Under the pieces are notes generated by a model. The model did no database searches, was not told the origin of the DNA, and worked only from the letters and a program-made list of their open reading frames with translations. A DNA stretch of 64,000 bases, taken from contig NZ_VSZO01000014.1 in the NCBI RefSeq assembly GCF_008312935.1, positions 186,001 through 250,000 of the forward strand, in the 5' to 3' direction. This DNA comes from Roseiconus lacunae. GTDB taxonomy: Bacteria > Planctomycetota > Planctomycetia > Pirellulales > Pirellulaceae. Each line of letters starts with the position of its first letter. Position 1 is the stretch's first letter. Of the stretch, positions 63,894 to 64,000 are shown piece by piece. Position numbers and translations under genes: made by a program.

Positions 63894-64000
63894 ATGGATT
63901 CAACACACTTGCAAATCGAAACACCCCCGGAAAGACTGCGTTTATTGCTTGACGGACGCCGCGGTGAAACGTTGAAGCTTCCCGCCGCGGCATGTGAAGC
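63894..64000 (+). CDS. Partial gene, probable STAS-domain protein (cut by window edge)
   Basis: The frame from the ATG at 63894 is open to the window edge (35 codons). It reads LQIETPPERLRLLLDGRRGE followed by TLKLPAAAC. The position after receptor genes and the general pattern recall single-domain STAS proteins of chemosensory clusters, but too little is visible to be certain. Confidence 0.4.
   Translation, partial: MDSTHLQIETPPERLRLLLDGRRGETLKLPAAACE

Noticed and set aside
1-64000. CRISPR arrays, tRNA/rRNA genes, integrases, transposases
   Set aside because: None was recognised on either strand; no spaced direct repeats, transposase motifs or tRNA-like cloverleafs were seen by eye, though short RNA genes could be missed without a covariance search.

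Overview
The window looks like chromosomal DNA of a planctomycete, most likely a Rhodopirellula-type member of the Pirellulaceae. The evidence is gene content typical of that group: DUF1549/DUF1553, DUF1501 and DUF1800 proteins, a PVC-type CxxCH protein with HEAT repeats, Cys-type sulfatases, a Tat-exported Gfo/Idh/MocA oxidoreductase, and BatA/DUF58/MoxR genes. No rRNA, tRNA, CRISPR array, phage or insertion sequence was recognised. This assignment rests on protein families read by eye, not on a database search.

Layout. 1-533 holds nothing convincing. 534-2243 (-) is a CBS-tailed cation/proton antiporter. 2751-17845 (+) is one long, translationally coupled operon of eight genes: a DUF1549/DUF1553 protein, a DUF1501 protein, a secreted protein with nine EF-hand loops, a MoxR ATPase, a DUF58 protein, a BatA/vWA membrane protein, a 1228-residue membrane-anchored coiled-coil protein, and a second vWA-like membrane protein. 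Seven of seven junctions overlap, six of them as ATGA. 18026-20433 (+) is a BlaI-like repressor plus a BlaR1-like M56 metallopeptidase whose sensor end is a WD40-like region. A secreted C13-like protein without an evident catalytic Cys follows. 22875-25417 (+) is cydAB.

26020-37949 holds a sulfatase, a large secreted protein with a disordered half and a helical half, and a muropeptide-sugar salvage locus: murQ and a BadF/BcrA-type sugar kinase on the minus strand, divergent from a NamZ-like (DUF1343) exo-muramidase. A TMEM43-family protein and an M3 oligopeptidase follow. 37986-50940 holds a PVC cytochrome/HEAT protein, error-prone polymerase DnaE2, a second sulfatase, and a minus-strand group of DUF1501, DUF1800 and a secreted hypothetical protein.

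51063-54145 (-) is a two-gene methionine unit, metY and a MetX-MetW fusion. Then come a Tat-exported oxidoreductase, a decayed polysaccharide-lyase-like gene, and an AIM24-family protein followed by an intergenic stretch with a strong hairpin and repeats. 58352 to the right edge is a chemosensory cluster: CheA with an extra CheW-like domain, a chemoreceptor with a c-heme DUF3365 sensor, a PilJ-like chemoreceptor, and the start of a probable STAS-domain gene.

The most interesting items are the eight-gene MoxR/Bat operon headed by DUF1549/DUF1501 genes, the WD40-fused BlaR1-like protease beside a C13-like pseudo-protease, the MurNAc salvage locus in a planctomycete, the MetX-MetW fusion, and the heme-sensing chemoreceptor beside a two-CheW CheA.
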